This document shows positions 1 to 10,990 of a stretch of 24,596 bases of DNA, piece by piece. Made by a program: the position numbers and the translations under genes. Source of the DNA: Ettlia oleoabundans (taxonomy: Eukaryota; Chlorophyta; Chlorophyceae; Chlamydomonadales); contig JAAMXP010004846.1 in the NCBI GenBank assembly GCA_019693395.1, positions 1-24,596 on the forward strand, in the 5' to 3' direction. The notes beneath the pieces are model-generated. The model saw only the letters and a list, made by a program, of their open reading frames with translations. It did no database searches and had not been told where the DNA came from. Each line of letters opens with the position of its first letter. Position 1 is the stretch's first letter.

Positions 1-1540
1 GGGCAGCGGCGGCGCAGCGAGGGCGGGCATCTGGCAAACCCTGCTGGCGCCTAGGACTGGGGTCTGGGATAAAGCATCAAGGAGTTTTTTCAGTTTATTT
101 TGGTTCCGTGAGGTTTTACGGGTTCCTAAAAATCGACCCGTAATGCCTGTCGATAGGTTGCCTATCGCGAGCTTGTCAGCCCTTTTGCGAGTCCTGCTGC
201 AATGGGGAAGCGTTTGCAAGGTCCCAACATGTCAGAAAACCTACCAAACACGCCAAATAATGGTCGGGGGCTGGGTTTGGGGGACAGCTTCAACCCCGTG
301 TTTGCCAAGGCGGCTGTTCAGGTTGGGGAGCGGCCGCTTCTTCCACTGTTGGGACGTTGCATGTGTGGCTAGCATGGATCCTTAAAGACAACAACACACT
401 ATTCAATAGAAGAGGATGCAATTAAAGGCCCCCGGGACTCAAAGCCAGCTGTACTGCACCGTGTACTGCATACGGCCTCCCTGCGATGCCCCAGCATTTC
501 GGTCCCGTCTTTTTTTGCGGGGAGGGACTTCTAAGAACCCGTGTGTAATTGGCTGTGCATTTTTGGTATTTCACGTGAATACGGCAATTACGGGCTCTAA
601 ATTTCTCCCTGTAAACCACGTCAGCACGCTCGTAAAGCTTGGTCTTACATTGAACCGGTTAATATACTCAGGTGTTGTACATTACGATTTGCGGCCCCAA
701 ACCGGCCATAGCTGTTAAGCTGAATTAATCCAAGTTTGAATGTCAGTAAAAAATAGTTTCAACTGCAACCGGTGTTCTTGAGGTTTTTGAAATTGTTTCC
801 ATCTCTTGAGGACATGCACTAGGAGGCCAAGGGCCAATTTGCAGGGTGCTTTCAGGTCCACAGCAGCGGCGGCGCCCGCCGCTGGGTGTCACTGGCACTG
901 TCCCGCACCAGGGATCATGCTAGGAGTTCATTATTGGTGCTCAAAGCAGCATCTAAACGAGCAGTTCTGCTTGTTTTGCTTCACAAACTGAAACACGAAG
1001 CGCACCAGCAGCAAATTGCTGCTGGCGTGTGCCGCCACAGAGCCGCTGCCTGCTGGAAGAGAAAGTTGAAATAAACCTTTCAATCAGTTAATATACCTGT
1101 TTACAGCGGCAGGCCTTCGAGATAAAGTTGATCTCAACTAATTAGGTTCAGTTTAGTTTATTGGTTAAGGTTTGAATCCCAGCCCTATTGCCGCCTGGAG
1201 CTGCTGGCGACGCTGTGGCGGTGTCCCTTACCTCAACTCAGCCCCAGCAGTGAGGCTCCTTAACGAAAGCGATCATCCTGGATGCTTGGTTTAAGCAAAT
1301 AAAGCACGCTACAGGGCATGCCGAGTATGATGCAAGTGCAATCACTCCGTTCAATCGGCTTGAACCAACTTTCCGGTTGGCAGGCTGAAGTGCATCATAT
1401 AGTCATGTGCCCCTGATCACGGGCGGCTTGCCCTAGCAAACGCGGCATTGCAAGCCGTGGCCGTCCGCTGTTGCGCACTGGTGGTCACTCCTCGACCAGA
1501 AGCAGCTGTTGGCAACGCAAGGTACTAGTGTCCATTTGCG
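1..1540. other. Stretch without a convincing gene
   Basis: Base composition is lower in GC here than over the genes to the right. Several short open frames exist on both strands, but none has an acceptable codon pattern, a recognisable domain or matching splice sites. A short inverted repeat (AGTTGA/TCAACT, 1126-1139) and a CCAAC/GTTGG hairpin near 1365-1380 are visible. There is no tRNA. It may be an intergenic region or old, unrecognisable repeat sequence. Confidence 0.5.
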
Positions 1541-1623
1541 GCTTTTCCCCTTTCCTTCTGGGGGCAGGAAAGGATGTTTGAGCAGCGGCATCACCCATCC
1601 TGCTGTCTCTGTGTGCCCCAGCT
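1541..1623 (+). repeat. Direct repeat copy 1 (about 84 bp)
   Basis: This unit recurs 172 bases downstream with a few substitutions and one single-base indel. Each copy begins GCTTTTCCCC and ends CCCCAGCT. It contains an 8-bp inverted repeat, CCTTTCCT/AGGAAAGG (1549-1573, 9-base loop), which is kept in both copies. The copies also share a short open reading, but I see no protein family in it. Confidence 0.8.
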
Positions 1624-1712
1624 GTATGTCAGTTCATTAGCGGGCAGCTGGGCAGGTGTGGAGGCACTGACATGTTGTAACCGGCTCGCCGCAGCTTCAT
1701 GTGAGGGTGTGG

Positions 1713-1796
1713 GCTTTTCCCCTTTCCTTTTGGTGTGCAGGAAAGGATGTTTGAGCGGCGGCGTCACCCATCTTGCTGTCTCTGTGTGCCCCAGCT
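1713..1796 (+). repeat. Direct repeat copy 2 (about 84 bp)
   Basis: This is the second copy of the unit at 1541-1623. Its 8-bp hairpin stem lies at 1721-1746 and is perfectly conserved, while the loop has changed from 9 to 10 bases and differs in sequence. The sequence between the copies (1624-1712) is not obviously repeated, so the duplicated unit could be the whole 172 bases with the intervening half more diverged. Confidence 0.8.
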
Positions 1797-1937
1797 CACT
1801 TTCCAGTCGTCACTGGCGAGGCACTGGTATCGCACCCTACAACTCCTCTCAGCACAGCAAGGCTCTCTGTGGCAGCCTGAATGCTTTCTCTTGTTATATT
1901 CAACAATAAACTGTTATATCCAGTAATAAACTAAGCT

Positions 1938-1942
1938 TTACA
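1938..1942 (-). terminator. TGTAA poly(A) signal for the minus-strand gene G
   Basis: TGTAA, the green-algal polyadenylation signal, occurs on the minus strand about 190 bases past the last stop of the decayed gene at 2130-4054. The surrounding sequence is AT-rich. Its position supports the view that a transcribed minus-strand gene once ended here. Confidence 0.45.
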
Positions 1943-2129
1943 ATAAAAGTATAGTACAAGGGGCAACGAAAAGCAGAAAAACAACCCACTAGGGGACGAT
2001 ACCCTGTTGTTGCGCGATGCACTCTCCTCATCACAGCTGTGTGCATGCTGACTTCTGCCAGTTGGCACAAACTTCCAGTTGCTGCCAGTTGGTGCCATTG
2101 CCCCCCAACAGTGGCGTCTCTCAGGCCCG

Positions 2130-4054
2130 TCAGTTCCGCCGCTTTCCCACCTTCTTGACTGCAGCTGACCTGTTGGCTGCAATCGCCTCATTAGACAGGC
2201 CCATGCCGTTGCGCCCACTCGGCGCAGTGGCTGCCCCACCTGCGGCGCCCTCACCGGCGGCGACGGCCTCGCCGCTGGCAGCGGCCTCGCCACCAACAGC
2301 ACCCTCATCAGTGGTATCACCCTCGCCGCCGGCAACGGCCCCCCGGGGCCGCAGCGCAACAGGCAGGGAGTACCACTGCCCATTGCCCCTCAACTGGGGG
2401 TGCTGTTTGAGCCCAGGGAAGTCAGGATTCAGTCTGAAGTGGCCTATCACTGTCTGCTACGTCTCCATTGCTGGTAGGTTGCCAGGCTGCTCGTACACCC
2501 GGGTCAACATCCTTCACCTCACTGTCTGGCTTGCTCAGCAGCCGCTCAGCAATGATGCGCATCTGCACCGTGGTTGCCCTGCCCTGGCGAGACGCCACTG
2601 CTGCAGCCTGCACAAGTGCCTGCCCCCATGCTGCCTGTTGTACCACACGGTTGTCAGCATCCACTATCTGCTGACGACAGTGGGGGCGGTTGCCTGCAGA
2701 TCTTGTGGCAGCAATGGGGCCGTGTCAATCTCCAGCGCACCTGCAACAGAACATAGTAACTTGATGCGGTCGGAAGCAATTGCTGTCTACAAATCATGAA
2801 TGTAAGAGCAGACAGGTATAGTGCCAGCGGACAGGCTCGGAGATGCATGGCTATGAACAGTGAACTTTTTGTGGCATCCGAAAAGGTGTAGAACACTGCA
2901 TAATAACGCACTGCTGCTTCGGCTTACTCTTCAACTGGGTGGCGGGCAGTGTAGAAAAGTCCTCAGCACGCAGACCTTGGCTGGCCGCAAAGGTGTGAAG
3001 GTGAGGGCCCATCAGCAGGACAGCCGCCTGTGCAGACATCTGGCCTACCGCAGCACACTGCAACATCAAAAGCATAAGGCACTCATGTTCCTGCTGATAT
3101 TGCATGCGGCACTGATCGCTCATGGTGGCTCGTTGCAAGGTTGCATGCAGTTTACCCTGCCCCATCACCATACAACACCCTTGGCAAGCCATGAACGCGT
3201 GGGAGCCGCATGTGACTGACCTCCGCAACAAGCCAAAACGCTCACCGTGTTGTTCGCAAACTTGGCAACTGGTATTTGGCTTGCAACTTTGGGCAAGCCA
3301 AACTTCCCCATCCCATGGGTCTGTTGAATCCACTTGCGGGCTTCACTGAAGTTGTCGCTCCCGAACCGAGCCGAGAACTTCACTACAGCGGCAACGGTCA
3401 GGTCAAGCAGCAGGTAGGAATGGTTCAGGCGGGGATCAGAGGCATACCGGATGTGTGTCTACCAGCAGCCATTTGCATGATCTGTTCCAACGTACATCGA
3501 GCAGCGGCTCAATTTCGCCATTGGCGATGATGTCGATCAGCTGTTGTCCAAGGAGGGGTGCGACCGCCCTCAACGTGCCAGCGAGCTTTCCACCTACTGG
3601 AGCGCAGGCGCCACTGTCGGCTGGAAGAGCGGCGCTCTTACCCTGCTCCTCGTAAACTGCAGCACCCAATGCCATTTTTTGCTTTCGGAAGTTGTGGGCA
3701 ATGCTAATTGTGCAAGTCTCCCACGCCATTTTGCCTGGCGCCGTGGGCCCGGGCATCACGTTTGTCGCCTCGGACTGGTCACTGCAGCTGCACGTAAACT
3801 TAATGGGCCAAACATATGACCATATATTAGATTGACCGCATATCCCGCTTGAGCCCAGTTTAGCTTGTCTTGGTCACTTGCAGCCACAGGGTTGTCACTC
3901 CTGTATCCATGCCGGGAGCATGCGCCCCGTCCCGCCGGCCCCAGCAGGCATGCCATGCGACCTCTCTCAACTGCAGCGTCGGAAACCATCCCAAGCTTCG
4001 TCGCAATGGTCTTGTACGCCTACTTCCTTGTGCACCGGCCCGGGTGCTAGTCAT
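2130..4054 (-). pseudogene. Decayed gene of unknown family (gene G)
   Basis: I do not recognise the product. A coherent protein can be read leftward on the minus strand. Two canonical introns support it: 3245-3157 (donor GTGAGC, phase 0) and 2927-2741 (donor GTAAGC, phase 1). Readable parts include a Cys-containing start (KFTCSCSDQ, near 3795), a segment ending WNRSCKWLLVDTHP, a segment rich in Gln and Met (3156-2928) and an Ala/Gly/Glu-rich tail with a basic end (VKKVGKRRN) at 2130. The frame breaks at three places: near 3447-3450 (one extra base), near 2664-2672 (one base short) and near 2447-2453 (one extra base). The 5' part is uncertain: an ATG at 4054 is possible, and two frames compete between 3990 and 3870. 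It could be a lineage-specific family or an old mobile-element protein. It diverges from gene A across about 200 bases. Confidence 0.4.
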
Positions 4055-4256
4055 TTGTTCGTGCAGGATGTGCTAGGTGCGCTGTTTGCCGTGCTTCTGC
4101 CTAAGAAGTCTGGGTTGCACAGCGACAGCACAGCACTCAGAACATTTTGCACGCTGCCCGCCACCGCTGCGCAGAGTTTGGGACAATCCTGAGGCGCGCT
4201 ATGTCACTGAACCAAAGGGCAGCGTAGCTTGCGGAGCGTCGATACAAGCTGGCAGC
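4055..4256. promoter_or_regulatory. Putative divergent promoter region between genes G and A
   Basis: About 200 bases separate the possible start of the minus-strand gene G from the chosen start of gene A. The stretch is open in gene A's frame back to 4077, so gene A might begin earlier. I see no clear TATA box or other motif. The regulatory call rests only on the divergent layout. Confidence 0.25.
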
Positions 4257-7200
4257 ATGCCTTTGGCGCAGCTGGTGCAGTTGCCGGAAGGGGCCGTGGG
4301 TGGCAGCGTGGCTGGTGGTGGCGGCAGCAAGCAGGCCAAGCCCCGAGTGCCACAGCAGCAGGACGTTTGCTCGCTGCTGGTACGGGTTCTTTTGCGGATG
4401 ACTTGCGGTCAGTCGCTGTGTCTTGAGACGGTGAAAGCTGCGTGGCGGGAGCTCTCCTTCTCCCACGTGTTTGAGGTGGGTGGCAGGGGGTGGATTGCAC
4501 TGCTCAAGGTATTGAACTTGTTTGACGCCCGTCTTCCCTGCCTGTCAGTGCATTTTTCCTAGCCCTGCTACAAGTCAGCTTTGTACCAGGACAGGTAGCA
4601 CATCCCCAAGGCTGTCTTTTCATGCACACTCCTGATGCCAATGCGGCTTGGCTGCAGGCGCACCGTCCCGGCACCAGTGTGGACCAGCATGTGCAGCTGC
4701 TGTATGCCGCCGCCCTGGAGCGCCTACTTGCCGCCATCCCCTCGTCCGCCATCAGCCGAGCGTTGCAGCCGCTGCGAAAGCAGCACGAGGAGGCGGCAGC
4801 AGCAGCGGAGGCGGAGAGGCGGCAGCAGGAGGAGCAGGAGCAGGAGGAAGCGCGGCTGAGGGACTTGCTGCTGCAGGACTTGGGGGACCCATTTCCCCAC
4901 AGAGACGGGGAGGAGGAGGATGAAGAGGTGGCAGCAGCAATCGCTGCAGCACTGCCGCCGCTTCCGACCGATATTGCCCGGGAGGGGCAGCCGATGGTGC
5001 CTGAAGCAGCCACGGCTGGCCAGGCTGCGTCAGGGGGCACACCCCCTTTGCCGACTTTAATGACAGCAGCTGGAGAGGCATCAGCAGCTGGGTTCCACCC
5101 TGCAGCACCGGCCCAAGGCCTGCTGCAGGACCCTGCAAGCGCGGGCGTGGCAGTTCCCACGCCTCGTTTGCCCGACTTGGCTGCTGCTGCAGGGCCACCA
5201 TCCGGCGAGCAGCTGTCAGCACTCCCGGCAGCAGCACAGGCACCTACTGGCGCGCAACCCGCCCATATTGCGGAAACCTTGTCACCTGACCTGCAGCCAG
5301 GTGGCGTTGGGCTTGCAGCCGCCACCGCCGCAGGGTCTTCCGTCGAGCTTCCTGGGTTCGCCTTGCAGCAAACGGCGCAACCTTCCCACATGGCAGCAGC
5401 CGGTTCAACAACACAGCTGACGGCACTGCTGCCAGATCCCGCCGGCGCAGTGGTCGCTACCACCGCTACTGAAGAAGGTGGTGGCACCTCGCCCTCAGCA
5501 GTGGTGCCAGGGCCAGCAGCAGCAGAGATTCTGGCACTGGGGGCGGCAGACGGTATGGACCTTGAGAGCTTGATGCTTGAATTCGAAGATAGGCAGCCAG
5601 CGGAGCAGCCAGTGGAGCAGCAGCCTGAACAGCAGCAGCAGCCAGCGGGCGTTTCACCAGCAGACCAGCAGCGCGCGCAGCTTCCCGCTGCGGCCGCCAG
5701 GCAGCAACAGGAGACCCAGGCGCAACAGCCACACTCTCAGCAGCAGGCCCTGCCAGCTGTTGCGGGTGAGCAGGCAGTTGAGCCTCAAGCATCCGGAGGG
5801 CCTGCTGTTGGGGCTTTGCCTGAAGCGCCGCTGCCAACTGGCATTGACATGGTGCTAGGCGAGGCACCCCTGCTGTGGCCGCTGCCCCTAGCACCCGTGG
5901 TGCCGGACTCAGCAGGGGCGCCTGGTCGCGCTCCTCCAGTACCACCAGCCCGGGATCAGCAGCATGCTGTCGCCCAGCCTGGGCCGCCAGCACTTCTTAC
6001 AGAGCGGCATCTGCCAGCACTGCCGCTGCCGATTCCTGTGGAGCAGCCGCCCCGCGAGCTGCTGCCGCTCCCAACTGAGGAGCAGGTGCAGCAGCTGAGG
6101 GAACACAGCCTGGAGCTTCAAGCGGCAGCGCTGCTGGTGCTGTTCTGCCTGCACGCGGCACACCCGCCCCTGCCCTCACCCGGCCTGTGCAGCGTTGGAG
6201 AGGCGGGCGCTGCAGCTCCCGGCCCTGCTCCTGCTGCACCTGATGCTGCGGGTGGAACAGGCGACAGTAGCGGCGATGCAGTGACTGGCAGCGGCGCGCC
6301 TCAGGGCGTGGGTGGCGGTGGCGGCCGTGTGAAGATCTACCTTAGCATGGAGCATCAACAGGCCCTGCTGGGTGAGCTGTTGTGCCGCGCTGATCTAGTA
6401 CTGGTTGTCTGTTTCCAAAGGGCCCCTACCTCCACTGCGGATGGCTGCTTGCTGCTCACCCCCACATGCCAGTATGCATGCTTGTGCGCCGACATTTGAC
6501 ATCATTCCCCACCAAGGTTGTCTTCCCAACTTACTGACACGCCCCCGCATCCCCGCCCCCGTGTTAATACTATGCGCAGGCCTGGTGCCCCAACTGGCAG
6601 GCTGCTGCCCGGATGCGTTAATGGCACTCCGCCAGCTGCGTGAGGCCGGCGCCTTTGTGCTGGGTGCCAGCCGGCGACTGGTGGCGCTCTCTGATGAGGC
6701 AGCGGGTGGCGCACAGCGGCTGATGCCAGTGCCGGGGCTTTTCCACGGTGGGTGGGCTGCAAGGTTATCAAGATGTGTGGGTGGGTGAGTGGTGGTGGAA
6801 GCCTAGAAGCGTAATGACTGGTGGGGCGGGTGGGTGTTTCAAAGCATTGTTGTTTGGTTGACCGATGTGGACCTGTGTGGTTGGTTGGTTGGTTGGTTGG
6901 TTGGTTGGTTGGTTGGTTGGTTGGTTGGTTGGTTGGTTGGGGGGTGGCTGGGTGTTCAGTTCGTAGAATTGGCATATGAGTACGTGGGTGCATGCTGAGG
7001 CGTGAATGCGTGGTGGTTGATAAGGGCAGCATGGGGCGCGCTGTACTCCTTCACGATCTTACACCCTGGGCCATCCTTACCCGACTTGCGCGATGCCCAA
7101 CGCATATCCATTGTATGGCGTGTTGGTGTCCGATGCGTGCAGGGTTGCGTGGTGAGGAGCTGGCGGTTGTGCGTGAGGTTCGCTTCCAGCTGGACAGCAC

Positions 7201-10090
7201 CATGAAGGGCCTGGGCACCGCCAGCCTGGCGCAGCTGTGCAGCACCTACCAGGCAAGGCTCAGATGGCAGCAGGGTGTGGCAACTGCTTGCAACCAAATG
7301 CAGCCATCAATAGGTGCATTGGCATGCGCAGGATGCTGGTGCTTTTGTCGGCGCTTGTGCCTTTCCTGTGTTTCGTTTGACTCCTGTGCTGCTGTCTTGT
7401 GACAGTGCTGCTGCCGTCCCTGCTGTTTGCCTGCAGGATAGTTTGTCAGCCATGTGGGGCGTGGTGACCGACAATAGCAGCGGCCATGGCAGCAGCCAGC
7501 ATCGATCCTCTGCCCCGAATGGCGGCGGTCTGCGGCATGATGGAAGGGACCAGCCAGAGAGCATTGCAGACCTGCGGCTGGGGTCTTTGCTGCATGAGTT
7601 CACTGAACGCAAGCACGCACAGCTGCAGCTGCTGGTCAACCACGGGCGGGTGGGCACCGCCAAGCTGCTGCAGCAGGCCGCTGCGCACGCGGCGTCCACA
7701 CGGGCTCAGCAGGCCATAGCGTCCCGGCGCCGCCGCGGCCAGCCGATGAGAAGTTTTAAGGAGCAGCAGGAGCGCCGCAAGCTTGCGGACCGGGCGCGGC
7801 ATCAGATTGAGCAAGCAAGCGAGCAGCCTGTTCTTGAGAGAACTGCCACGACCTCGTCTGCCGGCGGAGCAGCTGCCGGTGCCTTCAGCACTGCTGCAGA
7901 TGTCAAGAAGCAGCACGACAAGAGCAGGAAAGCGGCGGCAGGCAGGGGTGGGGGCCGTGCTGGAGCTGGGGGCTACCAAGGCATCATCACCATGGTGCAG
8001 CGGCGCGAGCAGCAGCGGCAGGAGGATATTCGTCGCAGGTGGATGCTGCCGTATACTTGCAAAGTGGGCCATTAGGCCAAGGGCAGGGGGTGGCAATACA
8101 ACAGTCAAAGTTATAGGGGGGCTTTTTGGTGCACATTGTTTATGTATGCGGCACCATAACCAATTTTGGCTGGCACATTCAGCCACCAGCAAATTTTGTT
8201 CCTGCGGGCCTTCAAGACATGTGCCTGACGGTTTGCTCTCGGTGGTAATGCTTACCCTGCTGCAGGCAAGATGCGTGGAGGCAGCATGCAGGGCTGCCGA
8301 CGGCATTGGCGCCACCTGAACTGGCCCCACCTCGTGGTTTTGACCTGCAGGAGGAGGAGGAGTACTCAGATATGCCCGAGCTGCCAGATACCTTTGACTG
8401 GGAGGCCACAGCGCCTGCCGCCTTTGGCAGGAGCCAGCCTGGCGACGGCACGACAGCTGGCGAGAGTGGTGAGGAGGCAGAAGATTTAGAAGGGGAGGAA
8501 GCAGGAGGCAGGCGCAACAGGGCGCCCCGTCAGCCTCAGCAGCAGCTTGAGGTTGAGAGTGGCTCTGAAGACAGCAGCGATGCATCTGAGGCAACCAAGG
8601 CGACTGAGGACACAGTGCAGCAGCCTGCGGCGGCAGCGAAGAAGCGGGTTTTGCTTGCAAAAGGTGGTGCTGCCGCAGGCCAGGGCAAAGCGGCTGCTGC
8701 TGCTCCTACTGGTCACCCAGGCAAGAAGCTTGCAGACAAGCCAGCTGCAGCTGCGGCAGCGAATGGCGCTGGTGATGCCACAGCTGCGCCTGCCAATGGC
8801 AGAGGCAGGAAGCAAGCTGCCAAAACTTCGCCGCGGAAGCCTTCCGCAAAGGCGCAGCGACCACAGCAGCAGCAGCAGCGAAAGAAGGCGCAGCGGGAGG
8901 AGGAGCAGCAGCGGCCAAAGGGCGACACTCCTGGCAAGCAGCGCCAGGCCGCTGCTACTGGCAGGGGCAAGAAGCGCGCTGCCACCGTGGCAGCAGAGGA
9001 GGAGCAGGTCGGTACTGCCGCCCCGCAGGCCCCGGCCAGTGTGGGCACAGTCCGCAAGCGTGCTAGACCCGCAGCGGCGCCAGCGGCCACGGCGTCTGCG
9101 GCTGCAGCTGCCGCTGCTGCTGCGGAGCAGGAGACGGATCCGGAGATGCGGGAGCTGGCACGGCAGAATGCTGAGGTGCTGGCGGCGCTGCAGCGGGTGG
9201 AGGAGGAAAATTATGATGACAGTGAGGAGGAGGAAGAGGCGGTGGGGGCTGGCGCTGCTGTGGGCTATAGGGCAGTTGTGCCTGGGCAGCAGGGCCCAAC
9301 AGCGGCACCATCAGGCATGCAGCACGCTGGTGTGCATGCTCAGCTGAAGGCAGCAGAGGAGGAGTATGATGACGCTGCTGATGAGGCAACGGCCACACCC
9401 TTCTGGCCGGAGTTTCCGCCCTCGCCAGCCATGCATGCACCGCCGGCACCTGCTCAAGTGGCAGACCAGCTGCCGCAGGCCGAAAAGCAGCAGAAGCCTG
9501 CTGTAAGCGCAAGGAAGCGCAGCAGGCCAGCAAATAGAAACGGTGCGCAGGAGCCAGCACCCCCAACTGCTGCAGCAGCACCATCGCCAGCCAGCAAGCG
9601 CCGTGACCGCGCCTCCGTGCATCCAATGCCAACCAACGCTGTAGTTGCTATGCCTGCTGCCAAAGTTGTCAATCGGTTAGCGGCAGCCGCAGCAGTTGCA
9701 GCAGAAGGAGAGCTGTCAGATGAGGGGCCTCCAGCTAAGAAAAGGCGTGGCAGGCAGCCCAAAGCCGCGAAGCAAGCGCAGCAGCCTGCTGCGCATGGCT
9801 TGCGTTTGCAGCAGCAACGGGTGCAGCCCAACGGCACGGCCGCAGCTTCGGGACGCCCAACCGCACGCAGACAGCCGCAGCAGGCGGTGCCTCAACCTGA
9901 GCAGCAGCAGCAGCTGAGTGATACTACCTCTGAGGACTCCCCGGTGCCCTCTGGCCCTGCTGAGCATGCTGAGCAGCCGCTCGTCAGCGACGACGAGCTG
10001 CCCGACGAGATGCCCGACGATTGGCGGGCAGCTCTGGCCCAGGCAGACGCTCTGCTGGCCGATGATGAAACAGATGAGGACAGCATTTGA
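4257..10090 (+). CDS. Large, mostly disordered protein of unknown function (six exons, 1,556 residues)
   Basis: Exons are 4257-4508, 4658-6371, 6580-6747, 7143-7252, 7437-8038 and 8266-10090. All phases agree and there is no internal stop. The fourth intron uses a GC donor (CAG|GCAAGG). Residues 1-130 look folded (helical, with DVCSLLVRVLLRM and TVKAAWRELSFSHVF), followed by an E/Q/R-rich coiled-coil stretch. Residues about 180-560 are Ala/Pro/Gln-rich and probably disordered. A second ordered block covers about 570-950, with a basic helical section near 860-900 (ASRRRRGQPMRSFKEQQERR). The last 600 residues alternate acidic Ser/Glu patches with Lys/Arg clusters and end in an acidic tail. The composition suggests a nuclear or chromatin-associated protein; that is inference only. 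The ATG at 4257 was chosen because it opens the conserved-looking block; 4077 is an alternative. Two minus-strand frames of more than 300 codons inside it are composition shadows. Confidence 0.72.
6879..6940 (+). repeat. (GGTT)n microsatellite, about 15 units
   Basis: A perfect tetranucleotide array of about 62 bases lies inside the third intron of gene A (6748-7142). It is followed by a GGGGTGG tract. On the other strand it reads as a repeated Asn-Gln-Pro-Thr peptide, which is an artefact. It is likely to vary in length between strains. Confidence 0.95.
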
Positions 10091-10990
10091 ACACATCCCC
10101 GCTCAACAGCCCTTGAACACTATCCTGCCACACACCTCAGGGCCACCCTCGGTAGCCTGTTAAAACACATGCCACATGCTACGAAACTTTGTTTGCTTGT
10201 ATTTATACCCAACTTCGTGTTCTGCATGTCCTGCTGCTCTCGCTTTCACCTGTAGTTTTGCACCTTCGCCCTGTTGGTCTCGTCTGGCTTGCTTCTCTGC
10301 TGTCCTTCTTGTTGTTTAACCTGCCCCCACCGTAGCCTGTGGCAGCAGATGCTGTGCCTTGCAGTTACACTAGAAATACGAGAGTTGTTGGCCAAAAATA
10401 TTTTTAGGGGAGATGAGCAGCCGGTTGCGGGATGCCTCGGCAGCACACGGCTGGCCGGCGGGCGATGAGCTGGCGCCAGTGCTGTTCAAACCCAACAATT
10501 GAGCCTCCACGCGACAAACACTGTAATATCATTACGCAATTCCGTGCGACATTTGGTTTGCGCAGCTCGTGGGCTACGGGCAGGTTGCTGTTCCGGGACG
10601 GGCGCGGGGCAGGTGTGCAGCTTGGTTTTCGAAATGGTGCAGATCAATGTCGCGGAGAAACCGACCACGGTCAGCGCGAGAAAGAGCTGTCGGCTCACAT
10701 CATGTGAACAGAGACCCTGCTGTAGACTTCTCCCTGGCTCGTCACCTGCAGGCACAAACATTTATTCGCCAAACAGCGATCCCCTGCTGCGGGCGTCTGG
10801 GTCGAATGGGTCGAACCACACATGCTCGCTGAGTTGCGGCGGCAGTGGCTGGCGGTGCCTTGGCTTCTGCTCGGCAGGACGGCATGCGTTGGCACAGCCT
10901 CACGTGCTGAGTTATAGGGCAGACAACTGCTTATCGCATCAGCACCACAACGATAACAGCCTCAGCTTCGAAGGATTCAAGGTTGTAGCC
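10091..10990. other. Spacer between genes A and B: 3' UTR of A and upstream region of B
   Basis: This follows the stop of gene A and precedes the chosen start of gene B. It is less GC-rich than the exons at its left end and holds a perfect 12-base AT palindrome (AAAAATATTTTT, 10394-10405). A frame is open from 10499 into gene B, but its residues show no resemblance to the DAGL family upstream of 10991, so I treat it as untranslated. Confidence 0.5.
10522..10526 (+). terminator. Possible TGTAA poly(A) signal of gene A
   Basis: TGTAA occurs about 430 bases past the stop of gene A and about 465 bases before the start of gene B. Green-algal 3' UTRs are often of this length. No closer TGTAA is present on this strand after 10090. 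Confidence 0.35.

Noticed and set aside
1120..1195. tRNA-like sequence (GGTTTGAATCCC resembles a T-arm)
   Set aside because: The T-stem does not pair, and no D-arm, anticodon arm or acceptor stem can be built around it.
2017..2799. 260-codon plus-strand open frame
   Set aside because: It lies opposite the Ala/Gly/Glu-rich tail and the adjacent exon of the minus-strand gene G. The minus-strand reading has introns and a poly(A) signal; the plus one has nothing.
4504..5487. 327-codon minus-strand open frame rich in Ser/Ala/Cys
   Set aside because: It is the antisense shadow of exon 2 of gene A; GC-rich Ala/Gln codons leave the opposite strand open. It has no domain and no splice support.
6502..7032. 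Minus-strand frame with repeated Asn-Gln-Pro-Thr
   Set aside because: The repeat peptide is only the translation of the (GGTT)n microsatellite inside an intron.
7446..8660. 404-codon minus-strand open frame
   Set aside because: It is antisense to exons 5-6 of gene A and crosses an intron whose splice phases fit the plus strand. Its composition is low-complexity Pro/Leu/Ser.
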